DNA from: JAEZFI01 sp044508215
Lineage (GTDB): Bacteria > Actinomycetota > Acidimicrobiia > Acidimicrobiales > Microtrichaceae
Assembly: GCA_044508215.1 (NCBI GenBank)
Contig: JBIQID010000025.1
Location: 1 to 27,259, forward strand
Length of the DNA: 27,259 nt
Direction of reading: 5' to 3'
Shown here: positions 14,249 through 21,480 of the stretch, one piece after another
How the letters are laid out: each line of letters starts with the position of its first letter
Position numbering within the stretch: position 1 is the stretch's first letter
Position numbers and translations under genes: made by a program
The notes under the pieces: model-generated
The model's input: only the letters and a program-made list of their open reading frames with translations
Database searches by the model: none
What the model was told of the DNA's origin: nothing

Positions 14249-15486
14249 GGCCCCGGCGCCGCGCCCTGGTGGCGCTGGTTGCAGCGTTCGCCCTGCTGGC
14301 GGCGTGCGGAGGCGAGCAGTCCGGCGGGGCCGATCCCGACGAGGTCGCCGCCACGACGGGCACCGCTCGCACGATCGCCGTGCCGGGCGACGCCGAGACG
14401 ATCCAGGCCGCGGTCGACCAGGCACGCTCGGGCGACCTCGTCCTCGTCGCGCCCGGCACCTACGCCGAGAGCGTGGTGATCGAGACCGAGGGCGTGACCC
14501 TCCGTGGCACCGAGCGCAACGACGTGGTGCTCGAGGGTGGGGGTCGGCTCGACGACGGCGTGGCGGTCCGAGCGGGCGGGGTGGCCGTGGAGAACCTCAC
14601 GGTCCGAGGGTTCCGATCGAACGGCGTGACGTTCACCGGCGACGAGGAGGGCGGAACCCTCGAGGGCTACCGGGCCTCCCACCTCACGGTCCACGCGAAC
14701 GGGCAGCACGGCCTGCACGTGGTCGACGCACGCGGCGGCTTGATCGAAGCAGTGTGGGCCTCGGGCCACGAGGTCGCCGGGATCGCGGTGCAGCGGTGCA
14801 GCCCCTGCCGGGCGCTCGTCCGTGACGTGACCGCCGCCCACAACGCCGTCGGCCTCCAGGCGACCAACGCCGGCGGCGAGCTGGTGGTCACGGGGAGCAC
14901 CTTCCGCAACAACCGTGTGGGGATCCGCACCGCCTCGTCGAGCCTGGAGCGCCTGGCCCCGCAGCACGACGCCTCGATCCTGGGCAACCTCGTCGTCGAC
15001 AACGGCGACCCAGTCGCCCCCGGTACAGGCGAGCGGTTCGGTGTGGGGGTGTCGATGGGCGGCGGCACGTCGAACGTCCTGGAGGCGAACCGCATCGAGG
15101 GGAACGTGGCAGCCGGGGTGCTGGTCGCCGACGCAGAGCCGTACCTGGCGGACCACAACGTCGTCCGCAAGAACGTGCTGGCGTCGAACGGTGTCGACCT
15201 GGTCATCTCCACCGGGTCGCCGCTCCCCCGCGGGAACTGCTTCGCCGGCAACCGCTTCGAGACGTCCGACCCGCCGGAGATCGAGGTGCTGTTCGCATGC
15301 GCTCTCGAGTCGAGGGGCGGTCGTGGGCAGCTGGTGCCGATCGATCCGCCGACGCCGCCCGGTCCCGTGCCCGAGCCACCGCCCCAGCCGTCGATGCCCG
15401 AGCCCGAACGAGTGCCCGACCGGCCGGCTCCGGACGTTCCGCCCACGGTGGACCCCCTGTCGATCGAGGTGCCGGACCGGCGCTGA
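14245..15486 (+). CDS. Right-handed beta-helix lipoprotein
   Basis: The 413-aa exported protein has a basic N-terminus (RPRRR), a hydrophobic stretch and the lipobox LLAAC (near residue 19). Residues about 45-360 are an NosD/pectate-lyase-like parallel beta-helix: TIQAAVDQARSGDLVLVAPG is the entry strand and the following coils repeat GV-x-V-x-NLTVRGF-like rungs with stacked Asn/Val residues. The C-terminus is a long Pro/Glu-rich tail. Such helices bind or cleave polysaccharide, or act as surface scaffolds; no catalytic set is evident. The start is most simply a TTG at 14245, overlapping the chelatase stop (TTGA); a GTG at 14269 would lose the charged n-region. A strong hairpin follows the stop. 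Confidence 0.82.
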   Translation: MRPRRRALVALVAAFALLAACGGEQSGGADPDEVAATTGTARTIAVPGDAETIQAAVDQARSGDLVLVAPGTYAESVVIETEGVTLRGTERNDVVLEGGGRLDDGVAVRAGGVAVENLTVRGFRSNGVTFTGDEEGGTLEGYRASHLTVHANGQHGLHVVDARGGLIEAVWASGHEVAGIAVQRCSPCRALVRDVTAAHNAVGLQATNAGGELVVTGSTFRNNRVGIRTASSSLERLAPQHDASILGNLVVDNGDPVAPGTGERFGVGVSMGGGTSNVLEANRIEGNVAAGVLVADAEPYLADHNVVRKNVLASNGVDLVISTGSPLPRGNCFAGNRFETSDPPEIEVLFACALESRGGRGQLVPIDPPTPPGPVPEPPPQPSMPEPERVPDRPAPDVPPTVDPLSIEVPDRR

Positions 15487-15558
15487 GGCGCGGGAGGGCG
15501 GTCACCGTCGCAGGCCGATGACCCACGCAGTTCCACGGTCCGGAGAGGATCGGCCTCC

Positions 15559-15587
15559 GTGGGGCGGCGCCGGAAGCGCCACCCCAC
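15559..15587. terminator. Strong hairpin, probable bidirectional terminator
   Basis: GTGGGGCGGCGC (15559-15570) pairs with GCGCCACCCCAC (15576-15587) over 12 bp with one mismatch and a 5-nt loop. It lies between two convergent genes, as expected of a bidirectional terminator, though no U-tract follows. Confidence 0.6.
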
Positions 15588-15595
15588 GTCGGACC

Positions 15596-15619
15596 GGGTC
15601 AGACCCCAGAGCTCTGACC
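15596..15619. repeat. GGGTCAGACCC palindrome nested in larger inverted repeat
   Basis: GGGTC-A-GACCC (15596-15606) is a perfect short palindrome, and GGTCAGA (15597-15603) also pairs with TCTGACC (15613-15619). The two foldings are alternatives. This kind of GGGTCAGACCC element recurs in intergenic DNA of many bacteria; its role is unknown. Confidence 0.5.
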
Positions 15620-15624
15620 GTCGA

Positions 15625-15646
15625 CGGTGGCGCCGTGGCGCCACCG
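15625..15646. repeat. Near-perfect 10-bp hairpin with 2-nt loop
   Basis: GGTGGCGCC (15626-15634) and GGCGCCACC (15637-15645) pair perfectly, and C15625 pairs with G15646. It lies in the same convergent intergenic region, about 130 bases before the FHA-like gene's stop, and could be a second terminator for that direction. Confidence 0.5.
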
Positions 15647-15776
15647 GTCGCTTCCCCGCCGCGACACCACAGAGATCGACAGGTCGAGCGCCCGACTTGA
15701 GAAGTCCTGGCGAGGAACGGGGCCGGTGGACCGGGCGGCCGGAACACGCTCGGGGCCCGGGCTCGCCGGCCCGGGC

Positions 15777-16475
15777 TCAGCTGGCTTGGCGCGACAGCAG
15801 GCCGAGGTCGTCGCGGGCGACGAGGCCGACCGAGATGGCGTGTTCGATGAGCGCCTGCCGCCGGTCGGTCGCCAGCCCGTCGGGGCCACCGCGGAGTCCG
15901 CGGACGCCCTCGCGGGCGAGCTTGGCGCAGAGGTGGTCGAGCTTTCGGTTGAACTTGGTGATCGTCCAGCCCAGCCGCGCAGCGAGCGCCTGGTTCGTCG
16001 GGATCTGGTCGGAACCGGACATCAGCCGCATCTCGCACAGCGCCACGAGGAGGAGGTGCTGCTCGGCCGACAGCGGCACCACGCCGAAGTCGATCGTGGC
16101 GGTCCCCGCGGATTCGTACGGCTCCTCGGCGGCCAACGAACCGCCCGCCCGCTCCCCCGAGATCTCGTAGTGGGTGGGCCCGGCGGAGAACGTCACGGTG
16201 AACGAGCGGTAGACGAGCGCCGCCTGCTGCCCGGATGCGATCTGCAGCCGGCTGTTCGTGGCACGGTCCCGCATCTCGACGGAGATCTTGGAGCCGACGT
16301 TCTGCAGCCACCACAGACCCTGACGGAAGACGAAGCGGCCCACCACACGGTGCAGGTAGGGGTTCTCGTCCACGTGGAGGTCACCACGCCGCCCGAAGCT
16401 CAACGAGTCGTCGGGACCGAGCACGCGGACCTCGCCGCAGAAGTCGATCGACAGCTCGTTCGGGTCGTCGGGCAT
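15777..16475 (-). CDS. FHA-like domain protein with C-terminal winged-helix
   Basis: The 232-aa cytosolic protein has an N-terminal domain (about 15-105) resembling a forkhead-associated domain: SLSFGRRGDLHVDENPYLHR, with the Gly-Arg and His positions typical of phosphothreonine binding, then FVFRQGLWWLQNVGSK. The C-terminal third contains a helix-turn-helix-like segment (SAEQHLLLVALCEMRL, then IPTNQALAARLGWTITKFNRK). This pairing suggests a phosphorylation-responsive regulator, possibly for Ser/Thr kinase signalling, although no kinase is nearby. The ATG at 16475 is selected because the FHA fold begins soon after; a G-rich run lies unusually close upstream. It is divergent from the oxygenase gene at 16605. 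I infer the function only from domain order. Confidence 0.7.
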   Translation of the reverse strand: MPDDPNELSIDFCGEVRVLGPDDSLSFGRRGDLHVDENPYLHRVVGRFVFRQGLWWLQNVGSKISVEMRDRATNSRLQIASGQQAALVYRSFTVTFSAGPTHYEISGERAGGSLAAEEPYESAGTATIDFGVVPLSAEQHLLLVALCEMRLMSGSDQIPTNQALAARLGWTITKFNRKLDHLCAKLAREGVRGLRGGPDGLATDRRQALIEHAISVGLVARDDLGLLSRQAS

Positions 16476-16604
16476 TTCCCCCCGCTGGTCCTTGCTCCGT
16501 GCCACTCCGAGGACCAGGGTACGCGACCAGGTCCCGCCGGTCACCCGGGTGGGGCCGGCGGGACCGATCCGGCCGCGGACGCGCCGCCGTTAGCCTCGAC
16601 CGTC

Positions 16605-17567
16605 GTGCAGCTCCCCGTCGTCGACGTCCAACCGCTCAGGGAGGCGGACCCGCGGGCCGCCCGGCACGTGGCGACCTCGCTCACGGAGGCATGCGAAGCG
16701 CACGGCTTCTTCCTCGTGGAGGGACACGGCGTCGACATGGAGGCGGTCCGGCAGCTCGAGCAGCTCGCCCGCGAGTTCTTCGCCCTCGAGGACGAGGAGA
16801 AGCAGCGGATCGCCATGGAACGAGGCGGCCGAGCGTGGCGGGGCTGGTTCCCCTACCAGGGCGAGCTGACCTCCGGCCGGCCCGACGGCAAGGAGGGGAT
16901 CTACTTCGGTACCGAGCTGCCGCCCGACGACCGACCGATGCACGGCCCGAACCTCTTCCCCGAACGTCCCGCCGAGTTGCGGAGCGCCGTGCTCGCCCAC
17001 CTGGAGGCGATGGAGGACCTGGGCCGCCTTCTCGTCGGCGGGCTGGACCTGGCGCTCGGCGTGGGCGGTCGACTGGTCCGGCTGGTCGGCGACCCGCTCT
17101 GCCTGTTCCGCATCTTCCGCTACCTGCCGGCCGAGACCAAGGGCGTTCCCGGCGCCGAGGGCGGTGACGACGAGCCCCAGTGGGGCGTCGGCGAGCACAG
17201 CGACTACGGGTTGCTCACGATCCTGCACCAGGACGAGACGGGCGGGCTCGAGGTGCAGGGCCCACGGGGGTGGACCGAGGTGCCGCCCCGCCCCGGCGCG
17301 TTCGTGTGCAACATCGGCGACATGCTGGAGCGGGCGACGAACGGACGGTTCCGCTCGACGCTCCACCGGGTCCGCCGGCCCGAAGCCGAGCGGATCTCGA
17401 TGCCGTACTTCTTCGACCCCGGATGGGACGCCGAGGTGGAGCCGCTGGTCGACGGACCCGGCGGCGGCACGGACCGCTGGGACGGGACCGACCCCCACCT
17501 CTTCGGCGGCCCCTACGGGGACTACGTCTGGCAGAAGGTCGGCAAGGTCTTCCCCGGCCTGGGCTGA
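16605..17567 (+). CDS. Isopenicillin-N-synthase-like Fe(II)/2-oxoglutarate oxygenase
   Basis: The 320-aa non-heme iron oxygenase has the N-terminal DIOX_N segment (LPVVDVQPL, ACEAHGFFLVEGHGVD) and the catalytic jelly-roll with the iron triad His198-x-Asp200 (GEHSDYGLLTIL) and His254 (STLHRV), plus the RxS motif Arg263-Ile-Ser265 that anchors 2-oxoglutarate. Length and order match the IPNS/gibberellin-oxidase-like group of soluble bacterial enzymes. The substrate is not predictable; bacterial members hydroxylate or desaturate small molecules and hormones. The GTG at 16605 is preceded by TAGCCT with an 8-nt spacer, so the transcript is probably leaderless. It is divergent from the FHA-like regulator, 129 bases away, which might share a control region. 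Confidence 0.92.
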   Translation: MQLPVVDVQPLREADPRAARHVATSLTEACEAHGFFLVEGHGVDMEAVRQLEQLAREFFALEDEEKQRIAMERGGRAWRGWFPYQGELTSGRPDGKEGIYFGTELPPDDRPMHGPNLFPERPAELRSAVLAHLEAMEDLGRLLVGGLDLALGVGGRLVRLVGDPLCLFRIFRYLPAETKGVPGAEGGDDEPQWGVGEHSDYGLLTILHQDETGGLEVQGPRGWTEVPPRPGAFVCNIGDMLERATNGRFRSTLHRVRRPEAERISMPYFFDPGWDAEVEPLVDGPGGGTDRWDGTDPHLFGGPYGDYVWQKVGKVFPGLG

Positions 17568-17581
17568 GCTGCGGAAGCGGG

Positions 17582-17597
17582 AGGGACAGTTGTCCCT
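17582..17597. promoter_or_regulatory. FNR/DNR-layout palindrome upstream of YwiC-like gene
   Basis: AGGGACAGTTGTCCCT is a perfect inverted repeat of 7-bp arms around 2 bases, readable as GGGAC-N4-GTCCC. FNR/DNR/NNR-type regulators bind TTGAY-N4-RTCAA, so the GAC-N4-GTC core and spacing fit this family. Its centre (17589.5) is about 42 bases before the ATG, the usual distance of an activator site when the transcript starts at or near the ATG. The bound regulator is not in this window. Confidence 0.6.
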
Positions 17598-17631
17598 TCA
17601 CATCGGGCGATCGATCTCATAGCGTGTGACT

Positions 17632-18567
17632 ATGCGATTGGATGTGTCCCCGTCCGACGCCGGGACCCCCAGCCTTGGATCCCGCACCGACGGGACCGGC
17701 ACCGACGAGCCCGACGGCATCGAAGCCCGCACGGTCGAGGTCGACCGTCCGGTGGCGCAGGTCGCGCCGCGCCCCGAGAAGGCTCCTGCGGCGCGCTCCA
17801 CGCTGCGCTCCGTCGGCCTGCCCTCCGAGCACGGTGGCTGGGGCCTCACCCTCGAGCCGGTCCTCCTGGGCCTCGCCGTGGCGCCCAGCGTCGCCGGAGT
17901 GCTCCTCGGCCTCATCGCTGCGCTGTGCCTCCTGGTCCGCACCCCGGTGAAGACGGTCCTGGTCGACATCTCCCGTGACCGCCGGCTGCACCGCACCCGC
18001 GTCGCCACCCGCCTCGCTGCGGTCGAGCTGGCAGCGATCGTCCTCCTGGGCCTCGCCACCCTCGTCCTCGCCGAAGGCGCCTTCTGGCTACCCGTCCTGG
18101 TGGCCGGCCCGCTGGTGGGCGTCGAGCTCTGGTACGACATGCGGTCCCGGGGGCGCCGTCTGGTCCCCGAACTGGCGGGTGCCGTCGGCATCGCCGGCGT
18201 GGTCGCCTCGATCGTCCTCGTCGACGGCGGCAGCTGGCGCCTCGCGGCCGCCCTCTGGGTGGTCCTCGCCGCCCGCGCCATCACCTCCATCCCCTTCGTC
18301 CGGGGACAGATCTTCCGGCTCCGGGGTCGGCCCGGTGCTGCGTGGCCCCTCGTGCTCGCCGACCTCGCCGCCCTGGCCGTCGCCGCCGGGGCCGTCGCAT
18401 TCAACGACCGGCTCCTCGCCGGTGCGGTCGCCGTCGTGGTGGTGGTCGTGATCCAGCGGCTGTCTGCCCTCAAGCCGCCGCCACGGGCGGTCGTCATCGG
18501 TCTGCGCCAGATGGCCCTCGGGCTGGCCGTCGCCGCCGTGGCCGCAGTCGGCGTGCTCTCGGGATGA
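17632..18567 (+). CDS. YwiC-like integral membrane protein
   Basis: The 311-aa protein starts at the ATG at 17632 (an in-frame GTG lies 2 codons earlier). The first 60 residues are a charged, disordered extension; then the YwiC signature GLPSEHGGWGLTLEP precedes about eight to nine hydrophobic helices, so it is a polytopic inner-membrane protein. YwiC lies in the nar region of Bacillus subtilis and YwiC-like genes are often near anaerobic or nitrate metabolism genes; its biochemical role is unknown. The conserved HGGW motif is presumably functional. It is preceded by an FNR/DNR-like palindrome and followed, 83 bases later, by ric on the same strand, so the two are likely co-regulated by anoxia or NO. 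That link is inference. Confidence 0.85.
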   Translation: MRLDVSPSDAGTPSLGSRTDGTGTDEPDGIEARTVEVDRPVAQVAPRPEKAPAARSTLRSVGLPSEHGGWGLTLEPVLLGLAVAPSVAGVLLGLIAALCLLVRTPVKTVLVDISRDRRLHRTRVATRLAAVELAAIVLLGLATLVLAEGAFWLPVLVAGPLVGVELWYDMRSRGRRLVPELAGAVGIAGVVASIVLVDGGSWRLAAALWVVLAARAITSIPFVRGQIFRLRGRPGAAWPLVLADLAALAVAAGAVAFNDRLLAGAVAVVVVVVIQRLSALKPPPRAVVIGLRQMALGLAVAAVAAVGVLSG

Positions 18568-18650
18568 CCTGAGCCAGCTTCGCCCACCCACCCCTTCCCC
18601 CCACCGACGTCGCTCCGGCGGCGCGCGCCCTCAACAAGGAGGACATCCCG

Positions 18651-19355
18651 ATGACCGACGTGCAGGAGGACATCACCCTCGGCGACCTCGTCACCACCGT
18701 GCCAGGCGCCGCCAGGGTGCTCGAACGGTTCGGCCTCGACTACTGCTGCGGCGGTCGCCGACCACTCGACGCGGCGTGCCGGGAGGCCGGCGTGGATCCA
18801 GGCGCGGTCCGCTCCGAGCTGGCGGCGCTGGACGCCGAGGAGGAGCCGGACTGGGCCTCGATGGACCCACGGGCCCTCGTCGACCACATCGAGCGCACCC
18901 ACCACGCCTACCTGTGGGACGAGCTCCCTCGGCTGATGGCGCTGGCCGAGAAGGTGGCCGGCGTCCACGGGGGGCGCCATCCCGAGCTGGTCGCGGTCCG
19001 GGACCTGGTCGCCGAGCTGAAGGCCGACTTCGAACCGCACCTGACGAAGGAGGAGCGGATCCTCTTCCCGGCGATCCGCCAGCTGGTCGACGGCACCGTG
19101 CCGGGCGGCTTCCCGTTCGGCTCCATCGCCAACCCGGTGTCGATGATGATGCGGGAGCACGACCAGACCGGCGAGATCCTCACGAGGCTCCGGCAGGCTG
19201 CCGGCGACTACGCGCTCCCGGCTGACGGATGCGCGAGCTACGCCGCCCTGTACGAGGGCCTCGAGCAGGTGGAGCAGGACACCCACCTCCACATCCACAA
19301 GGAGAACAACCTGTTGTTCCCAGCCGTGGTCGCCATGGAGGACGCCACCGGCTGA
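18651..19355 (+). CDS. ric: Iron-sulfur cluster repair diiron protein RIC (ScdA/YtfE type)
   Basis: The 234-aa protein has the N-terminal ScdA_N domain with its LDYCCGG cysteine pair (Cys32-Cys33), which is diagnostic, followed by a hemerythrin-like four-helix bundle with the diiron histidines (ERTHHAYLWDE, FEPHLTKEE, MMREHDQTGE, HLHIHKENNLLFP). RIC proteins repair [Fe-S] clusters damaged by nitric oxide or peroxide and may also release iron or reduce NO. A strong Shine-Dalgarno (AAGGAGG) stands 8 to 9 nt before the ATG at 18651, in contrast to the leaderless genes nearby. It follows the YwiC-like gene and converges on the Mo-oxidoreductase operon. This arrangement supports a nitrosative-stress role for the locus. 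Confidence 0.96.
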   Translation: MTDVQEDITLGDLVTTVPGAARVLERFGLDYCCGGRRPLDAACREAGVDPGAVRSELAALDAEEEPDWASMDPRALVDHIERTHHAYLWDELPRLMALAEKVAGVHGGRHPELVAVRDLVAELKADFEPHLTKEERILFPAIRQLVDGTVPGGFPFGSIANPVSMMMREHDQTGEILTRLRQAAGDYALPADGCASYAALYEGLEQVEQDTHLHIHKENNLLFPAVVAMEDATG

Positions 19356-19369
19356 GCCGGCACGCCGGC
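19356..19369. terminator. Convergent hairpin between ric and HPP gene
   Basis: GCCGGC (19356-19361) and GCCGGC (19364-19369), each self-complementary and separated by 2 bases, can form a GC-rich hairpin in the 22-base gap between the two convergent stop codons. It is a plausible but weak shared terminator. Confidence 0.35.
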
Positions 19370-19377
19370 CCGGGCCG

Positions 19378-20046
19378 TCACGCCCCGGCGGCCTTGGCCG
19401 GCGCCCAGGACGGGTACGGGATCCCCGCCAACCGGTTGATCGCCACCCCCTGCAGCACCAGGAGCGCCACCGCCACCATGAGGACGGCGAGCTGCTCCGG
19501 TTCGCGGAGGATGCCCAGCGACACGATCAAGGTCGTCGCCCCGGCCGGCGGGTGCGGCACCCGCGCCCACACCATCAGCCCGCTGGTGAGGCCGAGCGAC
19601 AGCGCCGCTGCGCCGACCCGACCCCACGTGACGCTGGTCGCCAGGGCCGGTGCAGCGTCGGTGAGGCCGAAGACAACGAGGGACAGGTAGCCGGCGCCGG
19701 CCCCGATGGCGTGGCCGCAGATCGTGTTGCGAGGGCTCGCAGGCGGCGAGGTCGGTGTGAAGAAGAGCAGGAACGCCGTGGGCCCCAACGACGGGAAGAT
19801 GAAGGGCTGGCCAGTCACCACGGCGGCCGCCGCCATGATCGCGATCGAGATGATCCCGTTCACGAAGGCGAAGGCCCCCATCACCACCGTGTTGGAGTGC
19901 CGCTTCGTCAGGCCGGGGACGCTGAACCGCTCGCCGAGGCCCGACAGGATGCTGGCGATGTCGCCCCCGATGGGCCCGGGACGCAGCGCCCTGGGCTCCT
20001 GACCAGACGGCGAGGCCGACCCGGCACCCCTGTCGTCGTCGACCAT
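19378..20046 (-). CDS. HPP-family membrane protein
   Basis: The 222-aa protein contains the HPP family signature: FIFPSLGPTAFLLF in an early helix, then ARVPHPPAGATTLIVSLG bearing the His-Pro-Pro triplet. Four to five hydrophobic helices follow a roughly 35-residue charged N-terminus. HPP proteins in cyanobacteria (NitM-type) and plant plastids transport nitrite, so a nitrite or related anion function is reasonable here beside an apparent nitrate-type reductase; substrate and direction are unproved. The ATG at 20046 lies 47 bases after the DUF6755-like stop; a GTG at 20115 would extend it into that gene. It is the last gene of the six-gene minus-strand operon and converges on ric. Confidence 0.85.
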   Translation of the reverse strand: MVDDDRGAGSASPSGQEPRALRPGPIGGDIASILSGLGERFSVPGLTKRHSNTVVMGAFAFVNGIISIAIMAAAAVVTGQPFIFPSLGPTAFLLFFTPTSPPASPRNTICGHAIGAGAGYLSLVVFGLTDAAPALATSVTWGRVGAAALSLGLTSGLMVWARVPHPPAGATTLIVSLGILREPEQLAVLMVAVALLVLQGVAINRLAGIPYPSWAPAKAAGA

Positions 20047-20093
20047 CGGCTCGTCGTCCCCTGCTCGTCCTGGCCGTGCTCGTCCTCGCCCGA

Positions 20094-20333
20094 TCAGTCG
20101 TCGCCGAGGAACCACTTCAGCCCGAGGGCCGAACCGAAGAGCACCACCGACAACATCGCCGCAGCCCAGGCGAGCTGCGCGTCGTGGTCGAGGACCCCCT
20201 CCACGGCCACGACGAGGAGGAAGATCTGCAGCGACACGAGGAGCAGCAGGTAGACGATGAGCGCCGAGGTGCGCTTGGCCTCGGGGCGGGCCGCCTCCCG
20301 ACCGGCCAGCTCCGGACGACCCGCGCGGATCAC
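20094..20333 (-). CDS. Small two-TM protein (DUF6755-like)
   Basis: The 79-aa membrane protein has a charged N-terminus and two hydrophobic helices (ALIVYLLLLVSLQIFLLVV and LAWAAAMLSVVLFGSALGL) with a short acidic end. It looks like DUF6755 proteins, although I am not certain of the number. Similar tiny subunits often stabilise multi-subunit membrane redox complexes. It starts at a GTG at 20333 that overlaps the Rieske stop by 4 bases (GTGA), so its production is tied to the Rieske protein, and it is likely a complex subunit rather than a free protein. Confidence 0.7.
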   Translation of the reverse strand: MIRAGRPELAGREAARPEAKRTSALIVYLLLLVSLQIFLLVVAVEGVLDHDAQLAWAAAMLSVVLFGSALGLKWFLGDD

Positions 20334-20860
20334 GCCTCCATCCCCTTCGCCCAGACCACCCCGTCCCGCACCTCCAGGTCGATGCGGGCGAGAGGCCGGT
20401 CCGGCGGCCCCGCGGTGGGCTCGCCCGTCGACGGGTCGAAGATCCCCTCGTGGCAGGGGCAGTAGAGCCGGTCCTTCTCCGCCTGCCAGAACACGACGCA
20501 ACCGAGGTGCGTGCACTTCTGGGAGTAGCCGCGCAGATCGCCGCCGGGCAGGTGCACGATCATCGCCGGGTCGTCCTCGCCGGGATACCGGAACAGGAAC
20601 GCCTCGCCTTCCGGTACGCGGGCGAGGTCGACGATCGCCCGAGGCTCGCCCGTGTTCGCGCGCTGGAGGCTGGCCCACAGCGCGGCCCCGAGCGACCCGC
20701 CCGCGAACACCCCCGAGGCGGCGAGCAGGTACCTGCCGAACGCCCGGCGGGTCACCAGCTCCTCCCCGTCGCTGGTCAGCGGGAACTCGTCGCTCCACAG
20801 CGGGACCTCGTCCACGGGAGCGCCATCCGCCCCGTCCGGTCGGGACGGGGGGTGCGGCAT
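20330..20860 (-). CDS. Membrane-anchored Rieske [2Fe-2S] protein
   Basis: The 176-aa protein has a twin-arginine-like signal anchor (TRRAFGRYLLAASGVFAG, about 37-54) followed by one hydrophobic helix, so the cluster domain is placed outside the membrane. The Rieske ligands are complete: Cys116/His118 in CTHLGC and Cys134/His137 in CPCHEG, with Cys121 and Cys136 available for the stabilising disulfide. It would carry electrons between quinol or cytochrome b and a partner. The ATG at 20860 shares one base with the preceding stop (TGATG). A Rieske subunit also accompanies nitrate reductase in halophilic archaea, which is an analogy only. The outward-facing Rieske contrasts with the Mo subunit, which lacks an export signal. 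Confidence 0.93.
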   Translation of the reverse strand: MPHPPSRPDGADGAPVDEVPLWSDEFPLTSDGEELVTRRAFGRYLLAASGVFAGGSLGAALWASLQRANTGEPRAIVDLARVPEGEAFLFRYPGEDDPAMIVHLPGGDLRGYSQKCTHLGCVVFWQAEKDRLYCPCHEGIFDPSTGEPTAGPPDRPLARIDLEVRDGVVWAKGMEA

Positions 20861-21480
20861 CACGACAGCTCCTCCAGGCCGAACGGGTCGTCCCTCCAGT
20901 CGGCGGTGCCACCGGTCCCGGCCACGTCCACCGGGCCGAGCGAGGCGTCGTGCACCACCACGCCGACCTTGGTCGGGACCACCTGGTGTCCGAAGCGGAA
21001 CTCGAACAGCAGCTCGCCGCTGCGGGTGGCTGCGAACTCCTCCTCGGTGCCGTACCAGAGCGCCTGGCTGGGGCACACCGAGGCGCACATCGGCTTCAAC
21101 CCCACCGAGGTGCGGTCGTAGCAGTTGTCGCACTTCATCATCTGGTCGGCCCGTGCGAAGTACTTGGGGACCCCGAACGGGCACGCCAGCACGCAGTTCG
21201 AACAGCCGATGCAACGGGGCTTGAGGGCGGACTGCACCACGCCGTCCTCGTTCTGCTTGATGGCGTCGGCAGGGCACACCTGTGCGCAGGTCGGGTTCTC
21301 GCAGTGCATGCACACCTGCGGCGCCGTCTGCGTGGCGACGTCGCGGTCCACGTACTCGAGGTGGATCAGGGACTGGCCCCGGTGCGTGCCGCACTCCTCG
21401 CACGCCTGCACGCACGCCTCGCACCCGATGCACCGGCTCTGGTCCATCACGAAGATCTGATCGCCAGCGAACGGCTTCAT
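20860..21480 (-). CDS. Four-cluster [4Fe-4S] electron-transfer subunit
   Basis: The 206-aa protein is of the DmsB/NrfC/HybA type with sixteen ligand cysteines in four groups: Cys17/20/23/27, 57/60/65/69, 90/93/96/100 and 117/120/132/136, enough for four [4Fe-4S] clusters. Cys30 is an additional cysteine. It would wire the molybdenum subunit to the membrane electron donor. No transmembrane segment or signal peptide is evident, so it is cytosolic unless carried by a partner. Its ATG at 21480 overlaps the stop of the Mo subunit (ATGA), giving strict co-translation of the two subunits. The final 40 residues are a Gly/Asp-rich extension of unknown role. Confidence 0.93.
   Translation of the reverse strand: MKPFAGDQIFVMDQSRCIGCEACVQACEECGTHRGQSLIHLEYVDRDVATQTAPQVCMHCENPTCAQVCPADAIKQNEDGVVQSALKPRCIGCSNCVLACPFGVPKYFARADQMMKCDNCYDRTSVGLKPMCASVCPSQALWYGTEEEFAATRSGELLFEFRFGHQVVPTKVGVVVHDASLGPVDVAGTGGTADWRDDPFGLEELS

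Noticed and set aside
13167..14459. 430-aa minus frame extending past the SpoU domain
   Set aside because: The N-terminal part is low-complexity antisense of the chelatase gene; the GTG at 13850 fits the domain.
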